Assembly: GCA_951813605.1 (NCBI GenBank) | Contig: OX638379.1 | Coordinates: forward strand, 4,724,062 to 4,788,061 | Length of the DNA stretch: 64,000 nt | Origin: an uncultured Bryobacterales bacterium | GTDB taxonomy: Bacteria; Acidobacteriota; Terriglobia; Bryobacterales; UBA6623 | Reading direction: 5' to 3' | Shown: piece by piece, positions 57,510-64,000 of the stretch | Numbering within the stretch: position 1 is the stretch's first letter | How the letters are laid out: every line of letters begins with the position of its first letter | Notes under the pieces: model-generated | Told to the model about the DNA's origin: nothing | Seen by the model: only the letters and a program-made list of their open reading frames with translations | The model's database searches: none | Program-made: the position numbers and the translations under genes

Positions 57510-58674
57510 TCATGCGCGGCGGATGATGGGCATTGCAGGTTCTCGGAGCTGGAGGGACCAATAGATCCGCCGATAGGCAAAAGGAGTTCCTCCCCCGGTC
57601 ACGGACTCGTGAGACCGCAACTGGAAGTTCCCGCGCGCCGCCGGGCATTGGGCGACCGGAGGGGTCGCAAGTATATCGGCTTCTAGAAGCCCGTCTGCCG
57701 ACGAGGCGAACTCGCCATCGGCTAGCTTTGCGCCGCCGGCATCGCGGAGCACGCGCAGTGCAGCTGGCACGGTGACACCACCATGAGTCAGTTCGTCCGA
57801 ATCCTGGACTCCAGAATCACCATACACTTCACCGACGGCCAGAGGGACACGCAGACGCCCGCGAAAGCCATCGCAGCGCGACGAATCCGCACAGCGGATC
57901 GTGACCTGCATCGTCGTGCCGGTATGACGTTAGCGACCGAAATCCTGTGCACGCCGCGCAACAGCTCCTCGTGAGGCGCCGCAGCCATCCCACCGTGGAT
58001 CTCGCCTTTGCAAGCATCCCTGCCATCGTCGGGTGCCCGCGCCTCAGCCTCGAGCACACGGTCTTCAATCTTCGCTGTCAACCCAAAGAAAGCCGCGCGG
58101 ACCGGCACGCGGATTGTCAGCGCCTCGAGGTCGTTGGACTAGTCGTTGCGCCAGGTGCGCTTGGTCCCGACAAGCGCCAAGCCGCGATTCGCGGTGACTC
58201 CGATGTCCAATCCAACAAGGGGCGCGGGCTTGGCACGGGGGTCGGGTCGGGTACGCCGGACAAGCCAGGCAATCAAATCGACCGTTCCTCGCGCGCCACG
58301 ATGTGCAATCGATCGTTTGCTCCGTCTTCTTCCAAGCTCTTCGGCAGGAGATCCGCTATTCTCTTCAACAGGGGTTCGGGCTCCGCTTCCGGCGCGATGA
58401 GCTGCGGGTCCAAAATCAGCGTCACGCCCGGCACAACCGGAAACGGCTCGCCTTCGCGGGCCACCAAGAGCACGCGAATCGTTGCCGGAGCGAATCCGAG
58501 TCGCTTCAACCGCATGTAGCGACCACTGGCGACTGCACGCTCCTCGCCGTAGGAAGCGCGGGCGCGTACGCCGCTGGGTGGAGGGGTGGACTCCTGGGAG
58601 ATCAAGTGCCCGGTCTGCCTAGGCGCGGGGCCAGCGAGTTCCGGGAGCTTCATGCCCCCTGCCCCCACTCGCAA
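57510..58674 (-). other. probable decayed coding region, product unknown
   Basis: Reading the minus strand from 58674 down, three frames in turn give protein-like sequence: YMRLKRLGFAPATIRVLLVA and PLLKRIADLLPKSLEEDGAN (58273-58674), then DLIAWLVRRTRPDP and VGLDIGVTANRGLALVG, then AFFGLTAKIEDRVLEAEARA (57788-58108) and GVTVPAALRVLRDAGGAKLA to the end at 57510. The stops and shifts between them suggest a broken gene. I do not recognise the family. The remaining bases of this 1.2-kb gap, to 58719, hold nothing else visible. Confidence 0.4.
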
Positions 58675-58719
58675 CTATGCGGTGGCTGACGTGGCAATTG
58701 GGCGTTCGAGTCAATGGGG

Positions 58720-59772
58720 CTAGCCGTTCCGGAAGGCGTGGCTGTAGGCGTTGATGGCGGGAACGCCGCCAAGGTGGGCGTACAGGATTTTCGATCCGGG
58801 AGCGAAATACTCCTTGCGAACAAGATCGATCAGCCCCTGCATGGACTTCCCCTCGTACACCGGGTCGGTCATCATGCCTTCGGTACGCGCCGCGGTCCGA
58901 ATCGCCGAGTTCGTCTCTTCCGACGGCACGCCGTAGGCGGGATAAGCGTAGTCCTCGACCAACACGATGTCGTCCTCGGCAACGTCCCGCCCCAGCCGCA
59001 CCAAGCGCGCCGTGTGTCTGGCGATTTCCAGAACCTGTGCCTTGGTTTGGCGCGGGATCGCGGAGGCGTCGATTCCGATTACACGGCGCTGGCGCCCGTC
59101 CGCGGCGAAACCGACGACCATCCCGGCCTGCGTCGACCCGGTGACCGTACATACGAGGATGTAGTCGAACCGCAAGCCCAGCTCGGCCTCCTGTGCCCGC
59201 ACTTCCTCGGCGAATCCAACGAACCCCAGACCGCCCAACTCATGCATCGAGGCGCCCGCGGGAATCGGATAAGGCTTGCCCCCTCCCGCCTTGACTTCCT
59301 CAATCGCCCGCATCCAGCTTTGGCGGATCCCTATATCGAACCCCTCTTCGCAGAGTTGGACCTCCGCGCCCATCAATCGGCTCATCAGGATGTTGCCGAC
59401 GCGGTCGTAGACAGCGTCCTCAACCGGCACCCAAGCCTCCTGAACGAGACGGCAATGCATGCCGAGCTTTGCCGCGACGGCCGCGACCTGGCGGGTGTGA
59501 TTGGACTGCACGCCACCGATGGTTACCAGGGTGTCGGCCCCCGATGCGAGCAAATCGGGCACGATGTACTCCAGCTTGCGGATCTTGTTGCCGCCGCAGG
59601 CGAGCCCCGAGTTGCAATCCTCGCGCTTCGCGTAGATCTCGACTGCCCCGCCCAGGCGGTCAGACAGCCGACGCAACAATTCGATCGGGCTCGGACCGAA
59701 AGTCAGCGGATAGCGCTCGAATCCTTCAAGCATCTCGCACTGCGGACTCCAGGCAGGCGAATTCGGCGGCAT
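58720..59772 (-). CDS. acdS: 1-aminocyclopropane-1-carboxylate (ACC) deaminase
   Basis: ACC deaminase is a PLP enzyme that converts the ethylene precursor ACC to 2-oxobutyrate and ammonia. The 350-residue protein matches the family throughout: RYPLTFGPSPIELLRRLS, YAKREDCNSGLACGGNK with the PLP lysine at 63, GGVQSNHTRQVAAVAAKLGM, VCTVTGSTQAGMVVGFA, TDPVYEGKSMQG and YAHLGGVPAINAY. The Glu of VYEGKS and the Leu of AHLGG are the residues that separate ACC deaminases from D-cysteine desulfhydrases. It is about a dozen residues longer at the N-terminus than usual; ATG 59733 is an alternative start. It stands alone, with no leucine-responsive regulator beside it. Confidence 0.92.
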   Translation of the reverse strand: MPPNSPAWSPQCEMLEGFERYPLTFGPSPIELLRRLSDRLGGAVEIYAKREDCNSGLACGGNKIRKLEYIVPDLLASGADTLVTIGGVQSNHTRQVAAVAAKLGMHCRLVQEAWVPVEDAVYDRVGNILMSRLMGAEVQLCEEGFDIGIRQSWMRAIEEVKAGGGKPYPIPAGASMHELGGLGFVGFAEEVRAQEAELGLRFDYILVCTVTGSTQAGMVVGFAADGRQRRVIGIDASAIPRQTKAQVLEIARHTARLVRLGRDVAEDDIVLVEDYAYPAYGVPSEETNSAIRTAARTEGMMTDPVYEGKSMQGLIDLVRKEYFAPGSKILYAHLGGVPAINAYSHAFRNG

Positions 59773-60110
59773 GTCCGCTTGAAGCTGGCCTCCCCGGCTG
59801 GCAGCCTGTCTAAGGTAGCGTGAACTACTCCCGCCGCCTCAACCTGCTTGGCAGAGGCGGCCGCCGGGGCCCTCCTTGGCTAGCGGGCCGGTCGCAGCTT
59901 TCCGGTGCTCGCGACGAGGTGGTCCGAAACGAGCGTCCCCCCGCTCTTGGCCGCCAGCAGGCATCGCCCGATCGACTGGCGAAACGTCGGAGCGTGTCCG
60001 CGAATGCGCACTTCGCAGGCTGGGCCGGCTCCGACTCGCAGTCGGTGGCGGTGCCGGAACGGTGGCATTGTCGATCCTGCGCTGCGAGTCGGTGCCGTCC
60101 GGATTCGGGT
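59773..60110. other. intergenic
   Basis: About 340 bases between the mutase end and the acdS start, all on the minus strand side. A short minus-strand frame at 59880-60068 is not convincing. No RNA or repeat seen. Confidence 0.4.
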
Positions 60111-61679
60111 TCAGACTGCCGGTCGCTCCGCGTAGACGCCGAGCTCGGCCCGCAACGCGTCGCAGATCTCCCCGAGCGTGGCGTAGGCGCGCACGGCGTC
60201 CAGGATCGGAAGCATGAGGTTGCCCGAGCCGGCCGCCGCTTGCCGCAAGGCTCCGAGAGCCGCGTCGACGGCCCGGGTGTCTCGCTTCCGGCGCAGCTCG
60301 TCCAGCTTGGCCTCCTGGCGGCGACTGGCCTTCTCGTCAATCTTCAGCGTTTCGATCGGGTCGGTCTTGGCGTCCGCGTAGGCATTGACGCCCACGATGC
60401 GCAACTCGCCGCTCTCCACTCTGCGCTGGTACTCGTAACTGGCCTTGGCGATCTCAGCTTGGGGGTATCCGCGCTCCACGGCCTCTACCATGCCCCCCAT
60501 GGCATCGATCTGATCCAGCTCCTCCCAGCAACGAGACTCGAGCTTGTCGGTCAGCCGCTCTAGAAAATAGCTCCCGCCGCAGGGATCGACCGTCCTTGCC
60601 ACGCCGGTTTCCGCTGCGATGACCTGCTGCGTGCGCAGGGCGAGCAGAGCCGCTTCCGAAGTCGGCAAAGCGTACGCCTCGTCGAGGGCGTTGGTGTGAA
60701 GCGACTGCGTCCCGCCTAGCACAGCCGCCATTGCCTGCAATGCCGTCCGGACCAAGTTCACCTGCGGCTGCTGGACGGTCAGGCTCACACCGGCGGTCTG
60801 CGTGTGAAATCGCAGCTTTAGGGACCTAGGCTCCTTGGCGCCGAATCTCTCCTGCATGATCCTGCACCAGATCCGGCGCGCGGCTCGGTACTTGGCAATT
60901 TCTTCGAAGAATTCGTTATGGGCGTCGAAGAAGAAGCTCAGCCGCGGTGCAAATGAGTCCACTGGCAATCCGCGTTCCAAGGTCCACTCGACATACGCTA
61001 TCCCCGCACCCAGGGTGTAGGCGAGTTCCTGGGCCGCGGTCGCGCCCGCTTCCCGGATGTGGTAGCCGCTGATCGAGATCGGGTTGAAGCGCGGAGTGCG
61101 CTCGGTCGCGAATTCTATCGAGTCGGCCACTAGGCGCATCGACTCCCGAGGAGGGTAGATGTACTCCTTCTGCGCGATGAACTCCTTCAGGATGTCGTTC
61201 TGTATCGTTCCCGAGAGGCCTTCCCAGCGAGCACCCTGCTTCTCGGCAACGACTAGGTACATGGCCCATAGGATCGCCGCCGAGGACGTGATCGTCATCG
61301 AAGTGGAGACCTTGCCCAGCGCGATCCCGTCAAAGAGGTCCTCCATGTCGGCAAGCGAGGAAATCGGCACTCCGCACTTGCCCACCTCGCCTTCTGCCAT
61401 GGCGTGGTCGCTGTCGTACCCCATCAAGGTGGGCAGGTCGAAAGCCACCGAGAGCCCTGTCTGGCCTTGTTCCAGCAGAAACCGCAATCGGCGGTTGGTC
61501 TCTTCGGGCGTCCCGTAGCCGGCGAACTGGCGCATCGTCCAGAGGCGTTGCGCGTGCATGCGCGGGTGGATGCCGCGGGTATAGGGCGGCTGGCCGGGCA
61601 GGCCGATTCCGGCGGTTCCCCCGTTCGCCCGGGTGTAGACCCGCTCGACGAGGAGACCCGAAACAGTACGCCGCTCCAC
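60111..61679 (-). CDS. methylmalonyl-CoA mutase, large subunit without B12 domain
   Basis: The 522-residue protein is the catalytic TIM-barrel chain of the two-subunit B12-dependent mutases, converting methylmalonyl-CoA and succinyl-CoA. It shows GLSVAFDLPTLMGYDSDH with the substrate Tyr near 88, KVSTSMTITSSAAILWAMY, GTIQNDILKEFIAQKEYIYPP, SISGYHIREAGATAAQELAY, LRFHTQTAGVSLT and GGTQSLHTNALDEAYALP (each in parts). The separate cobalamin-binding small subunit, which carries DxHxxG, is not in the window. A mutase for a related acyl-CoA is possible, but the Tyr favours methylmalonyl-CoA. A small Cys-rich gene lies 3 bases upstream in the same unit. Confidence 0.9.
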   Translation of the reverse strand: MERRTVSGLLVERVYTRANGGTAGIGLPGQPPYTRGIHPRMHAQRLWTMRQFAGYGTPEETNRRLRFLLEQGQTGLSVAFDLPTLMGYDSDHAMAEGEVGKCGVPISSLADMEDLFDGIALGKVSTSMTITSSAAILWAMYLVVAEKQGARWEGLSGTIQNDILKEFIAQKEYIYPPRESMRLVADSIEFATERTPRFNPISISGYHIREAGATAAQELAYTLGAGIAYVEWTLERGLPVDSFAPRLSFFFDAHNEFFEEIAKYRAARRIWCRIMQERFGAKEPRSLKLRFHTQTAGVSLTVQQPQVNLVRTALQAMAAVLGGTQSLHTNALDEAYALPTSEAALLALRTQQVIAAETGVARTVDPCGGSYFLERLTDKLESRCWEELDQIDAMGGMVEAVERGYPQAEIAKASYEYQRRVESGELRIVGVNAYADAKTDPIETLKIDEKASRRQEAKLDELRRKRDTRAVDAALGALRQAAAGSGNLMLPILDAVRAYATLGEICDALRAELGVYAERPAV

Positions 61680-61682
61680 GGG

Positions 61683-61991
61683 CTAGAAGGCTAATGTGCC
61701 CGTGCGCGCGATTTCGCTCTCGTTCGGCAGGAACAGGATCTTGCAGCGCTCGCAACGGTAGATCTCGGGGTCGCGGCCGAACCTGGCGACCAGCTCGTCG
61801 CCATAGCCGTACCAGCGCTTCAAGTGGCCGGCACAGATCTTGTCCTTCTTTCCCGTCGGCTCGTCGCACGCGCGCTGCCGTGCCATGCGACGCTTCACGA
61901 CGGTGCCGTCGGACAGCCGCACGACGAAATTCTTGGGCTCAGGCGCGGCTTCCATGGCAGACGCGGATGTGGCGGAACTCGCTTCGCTCAT
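61683..61991 (-). CDS. small protein with four Cys, likely metal-binding
   Basis: The 102-residue protein has a low-complexity Ala/Ser start, then a basic part (VVRLSDGTVVKRRMARQRAC) and a C-terminal zinc-ribbon-like pair YRCERCKILFLP. Its Cys are at about 42, 53, 80 and 83, spaced as two knuckles that could bind one zinc or iron ion. It does not match a family I know. Its stop is 3 bases before the mutase start, so it is co-transcribed and probably co-translated with that gene; a chaperone or regulatory role for the mutase is a guess. Protein-coding status rests on the operon position, an ATG and the balanced composition. Confidence 0.7.
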   Translation of the reverse strand: MSEASSATSASAMEAAPEPKNFVVRLSDGTVVKRRMARQRACDEPTGKKDKICAGHLKRWYGYGDELVARFGRDPEIYRCERCKILFLPNESEIARTGTLAF

Positions 61992-62206
61992 TGGCCTTAC
62001 GCCCGCATTCTAGCAAACCGCGCGACGCGCCTGGCGCCAGCATATGAGCGGTGCCCTGTCGCAGGGCGCAGATTAGCCGGGAGCCGCTGCGACGGAGGAA
62101 TTCGTCACTTTGGTATCGAGCGCTGTGGGCGCTTGGCCGGCGCGGCGCGCACCACCCGGAATTTGCTAGCATATTTGGTTCGTTCAGCATGATTTAGATC
62201 TCAGCT

Positions 62207-63784
62207 ATGCCAATCGAACCCCCCCGAGGAACCGTCGCGAGTTTTACTGAGCACTGGGTGGCCGACATCCGGTCGGGCTTCCTCGTGTTTCTGATTGCGC
62301 TCCCCTTGTGTCTCGGAATCGCGCTCGCGTGCGGGTATCCGGCGATCGCGGGCATTTTCACGGCGATCATCGGCGGGATGCTGGCCACCTTCTTCAGCAA
62401 CTCCGAACTCACGATCAAGGGTCCGGCCGCCGGATTGATTGTGATTGCGATCGGCTGCGTCACCGAGTTTGGGTTTACGGCTGGCAGGGATCCGGCAGCC
62501 GACATAGAGGCCTACAGGCTAGCGCTGGGAGTGGGCGTAGCCGCCGGAATCCTGCAAATCCTGATTGGCGTGTTCCGCGCCGGGATTCTCGGCGACTTCT
62601 TTCCCAGCGCGGCCGTGCATGGGCTGCTCGCCTCGATCGGCGTGATCATCATCGCCAAGCAGGTTCCGGTCGTGATGGGCCTGAGCCCGGAAGGGGCGCC
62701 GCTGGAGCTGCTGGCCAAGATACCTAGCTTCGTGGCAAACATGCACCCCGCGGTGGGGCTGATCGGCATCGCCAGCTTGGTGGTGATGTTTGTCCATCCG
62801 TTTCTCAAGATTCCAATAATCCGGGCGATTCCGGCGCCGCTGGTCGTGCTGGTGATCGCGGTGCCCCTAGGGATGCGCTTTGAGCTCGGAGAGGAATTCT
62901 TGGTGCACGTGCCGCTAAACATGTTCGCCGCGCTGACCTTTCCCGATTTCTCCGGAATCGCCACGGCGACAGGCGTGAAGTACATCATCAGCTTCGCTCT
63001 GGTCGGGAGCCTGGAGTCCCTGCTGAGCGCGAAAGCAGTGGACGAGATCGATCCCTTTCGCCGGAAGACGAATTACGACAGCGATCTGCTGGCCGTGGGC
63101 GTGGGCAACACGCTGGCCGCGTTCGTCGGCGGCCTGCCTATGATTTCCGAGATCGTGCGAAGCAGGGCGAATATCGACAACGGCGCCAAGACCCGCTTCG
63201 CCAACATGTACCACGGAATCTTCTTGCTGCTCTTCGTCGCGCTGGTGCCGGCGCTGGTGAATCAGATCCCACTGGCGGCGCTCGGGGCGATGCTGGTGTT
63301 CACAGGGTTTCGGCTGGCCTCGCCTCACGAGTTCGCGGAGATGTATCGGCTGTCTCGCCAGCAATTCATCATCTTCGTGGCGACGATCATCGCCGTGCTG
63401 GCGACTGACTTGCTGTCGGGGATCGCGATCGGCATTCTCGTCAAGGCTTTGCTGCATCTTTGGAACGGCCTGCCCCTCGCCGCGCTCTTCCGGCTGCGGG
63501 CCGAGGTCGCAACAAGCGGAGATCGGGCGACCGTGGCGGTCAAGGACGGCGCCGTGTTCAGTACTTGGATCGCACTGAAGAAGCGGTTGGCAGCGGTTAA
63601 GGGCCACAGCTCAGTCACAGTCGATCTATCGGATACCGTGCTGGTCGATCACACAGTGATGGAGCGTCTGCGCGAGACGGCCAAGGAATTTGCAGAGAGC
63701 GGCTCCAGCCTCGAAATCTCCGGGCTGGAGTCCCATCGGGCGATGTCCCAGGCTGCGACGGCGGCCCGGGTCCGAAAACGCTGA
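62207..63784 (+). CDS. SulP family inorganic anion transporter
   Basis: The 525-residue protein has the SulP layout: an N-terminal DIRSGFLVFLIALPLCLGIALACG (SulP signature region, in parts), FFSNSELTIKGPAAGLIVIAIG, FFPSAAVHGLLASIGVIIIAKQ, VGSLESLLSAKAVDEIDP and VGGLPMISEIVRSRANIDNGAKT, in total about eleven to twelve membrane helices, then a cytoplasmic STAS-like domain (about 455-515) with TVDLSDTVLVDHTVMERL. Such proteins carry sulfate, bicarbonate or other anions with sodium or protons. The following gene starts as a DabA/DUF2309 protein, so bicarbonate is the favoured substrate here, as in autotroph carbon-uptake loci. The intergenic distance is about 22 bases. Confidence 0.92.
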   Translation: MPIEPPRGTVASFTEHWVADIRSGFLVFLIALPLCLGIALACGYPAIAGIFTAIIGGMLATFFSNSELTIKGPAAGLIVIAIGCVTEFGFTAGRDPAADIEAYRLALGVGVAAGILQILIGVFRAGILGDFFPSAAVHGLLASIGVIIIAKQVPVVMGLSPEGAPLELLAKIPSFVANMHPAVGLIGIASLVVMFVHPFLKIPIIRAIPAPLVVLVIAVPLGMRFELGEEFLVHVPLNMFAALTFPDFSGIATATGVKYIISFALVGSLESLLSAKAVDEIDPFRRKTNYDSDLLAVGVGNTLAAFVGGLPMISEIVRSRANIDNGAKTRFANMYHGIFLLLFVALVPALVNQIPLAALGAMLVFTGFRLASPHEFAEMYRLSRQQFIIFVATIIAVLATDLLSGIAIGILVKALLHLWNGLPLAALFRLRAEVATSGDRATVAVKDGAVFSTWIALKKRLAAVKGHSSVTVDLSDTVLVDHTVMERLRETAKEFAESGSSLEISGLESHRAMSQAATAARVRKR

Positions 63785-63806
63785 GGACAGGTACCGAATC
63801 GGGTCT

Positions 63807-64000
63807 ATGCACGGAGGACGCCGCAACGAGTTGCGCAGCGAGGTCTTGGGTGCCGCCGCCGCGGCCGCCCAGATCTGGCCGCTGCGCACGTTCGCGTACA
63901 GGAATCCAATCCGCGGATACGAGAACCTGCCGTTCGACGAGGCGATTCGGCAAGGCGAGCGCCTGCTCGGCGGCGCGGGATACCTGGCCAACAGCGAGTA
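63807..64000 (+). CDS. start of a DabA-like (DUF2309) inorganic-carbon protein, partial
   Basis: From ATG 63807 the frame is open to the window end (64 codons). It reads NELRSEVLGAAAAAAQ, then QIWPLRTFAYRNPIRGYENL and FDEAIRQGERLLGGAGYL. The sequence W-P-L-x-x-F-x-x-x-N-P, then G-x-x-x-L-P-F-(D/E)-E-A, is the N-terminal signature of DUF2309 proteins, the DabA subunit of energy-coupled inorganic carbon uptake, which contains a carbonic-anhydrase-like site further on. That part and any dabB partner are outside the window. Its position directly after a SulP gene fits a carbon-uptake operon. The start is the first ATG after the SulP stop; upstream in-frame codons offer no better one. Confidence 0.75.
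   Translation, partial: MHGGRRNELRSEVLGAAAAAAQIWPLRTFAYRNPIRGYENLPFDEAIRQGERLLGGAGYLANSE

Noticed and set aside
58720..59772. D-cysteine desulfhydrase call for acdS
   Set aside because: VYEGKS with Glu and AHLGG with Leu match ACC deaminase; desulfhydrases have Thr or Ser at these positions.
58714..59823. Plus-strand open frame of 369 codons across acdS
   Set aside because: Antisense shadow of ACC deaminase; no motif and no plausible start.
59880..60068. Short minus-strand frame resembling a TonB-like C-terminal fragment
   Set aside because: Similarity is only in general composition, and no conserved motif is present.

Overview
The window is a GC-rich, gene-dense bacterial chromosome segment with no transposase, phage, CRISPR or RNA gene that I could recognise. 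The best guess at the source is an Acidobacteriota member of the Bryobacterales/Solibacter type. This rests on a secreted CxxCH/choice-of-anchor-type protein with a TIGR03437-like C-terminus, ASPIC/UnbV FG-GAP plus TPR protein pairs, many Tat/Sec-exported hydrolases and beta-propellers, and NTF2-like and ThuA proteins. This is inference from family content, not from a marker gene.

Layout. 1-6.6 kb (minus): a CHAD-domain gene broken by a frameshift at the left edge, a glutaredoxin, and a compact operon DUF58 > BatA-like > VWA/GATase-like membrane protein without its usual MoxR ATPase. 6.7-18.5 kb: metF, a coupled M16 peptidase pair (one active, one lacking the zinc motif), an Nramp-like transporter without the canonical metal motifs, pyrE, an exported sulfatase, another M16 peptidase, a Tat/lipoprotein amidohydrolase and an exported esterase. 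18.7-26.7 kb: a 937-residue beta-propeller/PHP-type hydrolase, the decayed remains of a copper nitrite reductase gene (nirK), a Tat-exported amidase and a DUF5060 glycosidase-like protein. 27-35.4 kb: tilS, ftsH, ssb, a beta-propeller protein translationally coupled to larB, a ThuA protein and an OmpR-type two-component system.

35.4-45.1 kb is looser and contains gene remnants: two secreted proteins of uncertain role, a sugar-isomerase gene, a GNAT acetyltransferase and a TPR/ASPIC-UnbV pair. A diverged direct duplication flanks the acetyltransferase. Its left copy ends the intact isomerase and carries a relic of the TPR gene end; its right copy carries a relic of the isomerase end and ends the intact TPR gene. 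45.6-54.6 kb: a divergent LytTR regulator/LytS-type kinase pair, a CbiX-like chelatase > NAD(P)H oxidoreductase > thrS cluster, a sodium:solute symporter and a TPR lipoprotein. 54.6-58.7 kb is gene-poor, with two NTF2-like genes, a DUF420 membrane protein and a stretch that looks like decayed coding sequence. 58.7-64 kb: ACC deaminase (acdS), the large subunit of methylmalonyl-CoA mutase with a small Cys-rich partner, and a SulP anion transporter followed by the start of a DabA/DUF2309-type gene cut by the window end, which suggests an inorganic-carbon uptake module.

How it fits together: housekeeping genes (metF, pyrE, tilS, ftsH, ssb, thrS, MCM) are interspersed with exported catabolic enzymes and surface proteins. 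Many same-strand neighbours overlap by 4 bases (ATGA or GTGA), so translational coupling is common, and several starts were moved inward from the longest open frame on that basis.
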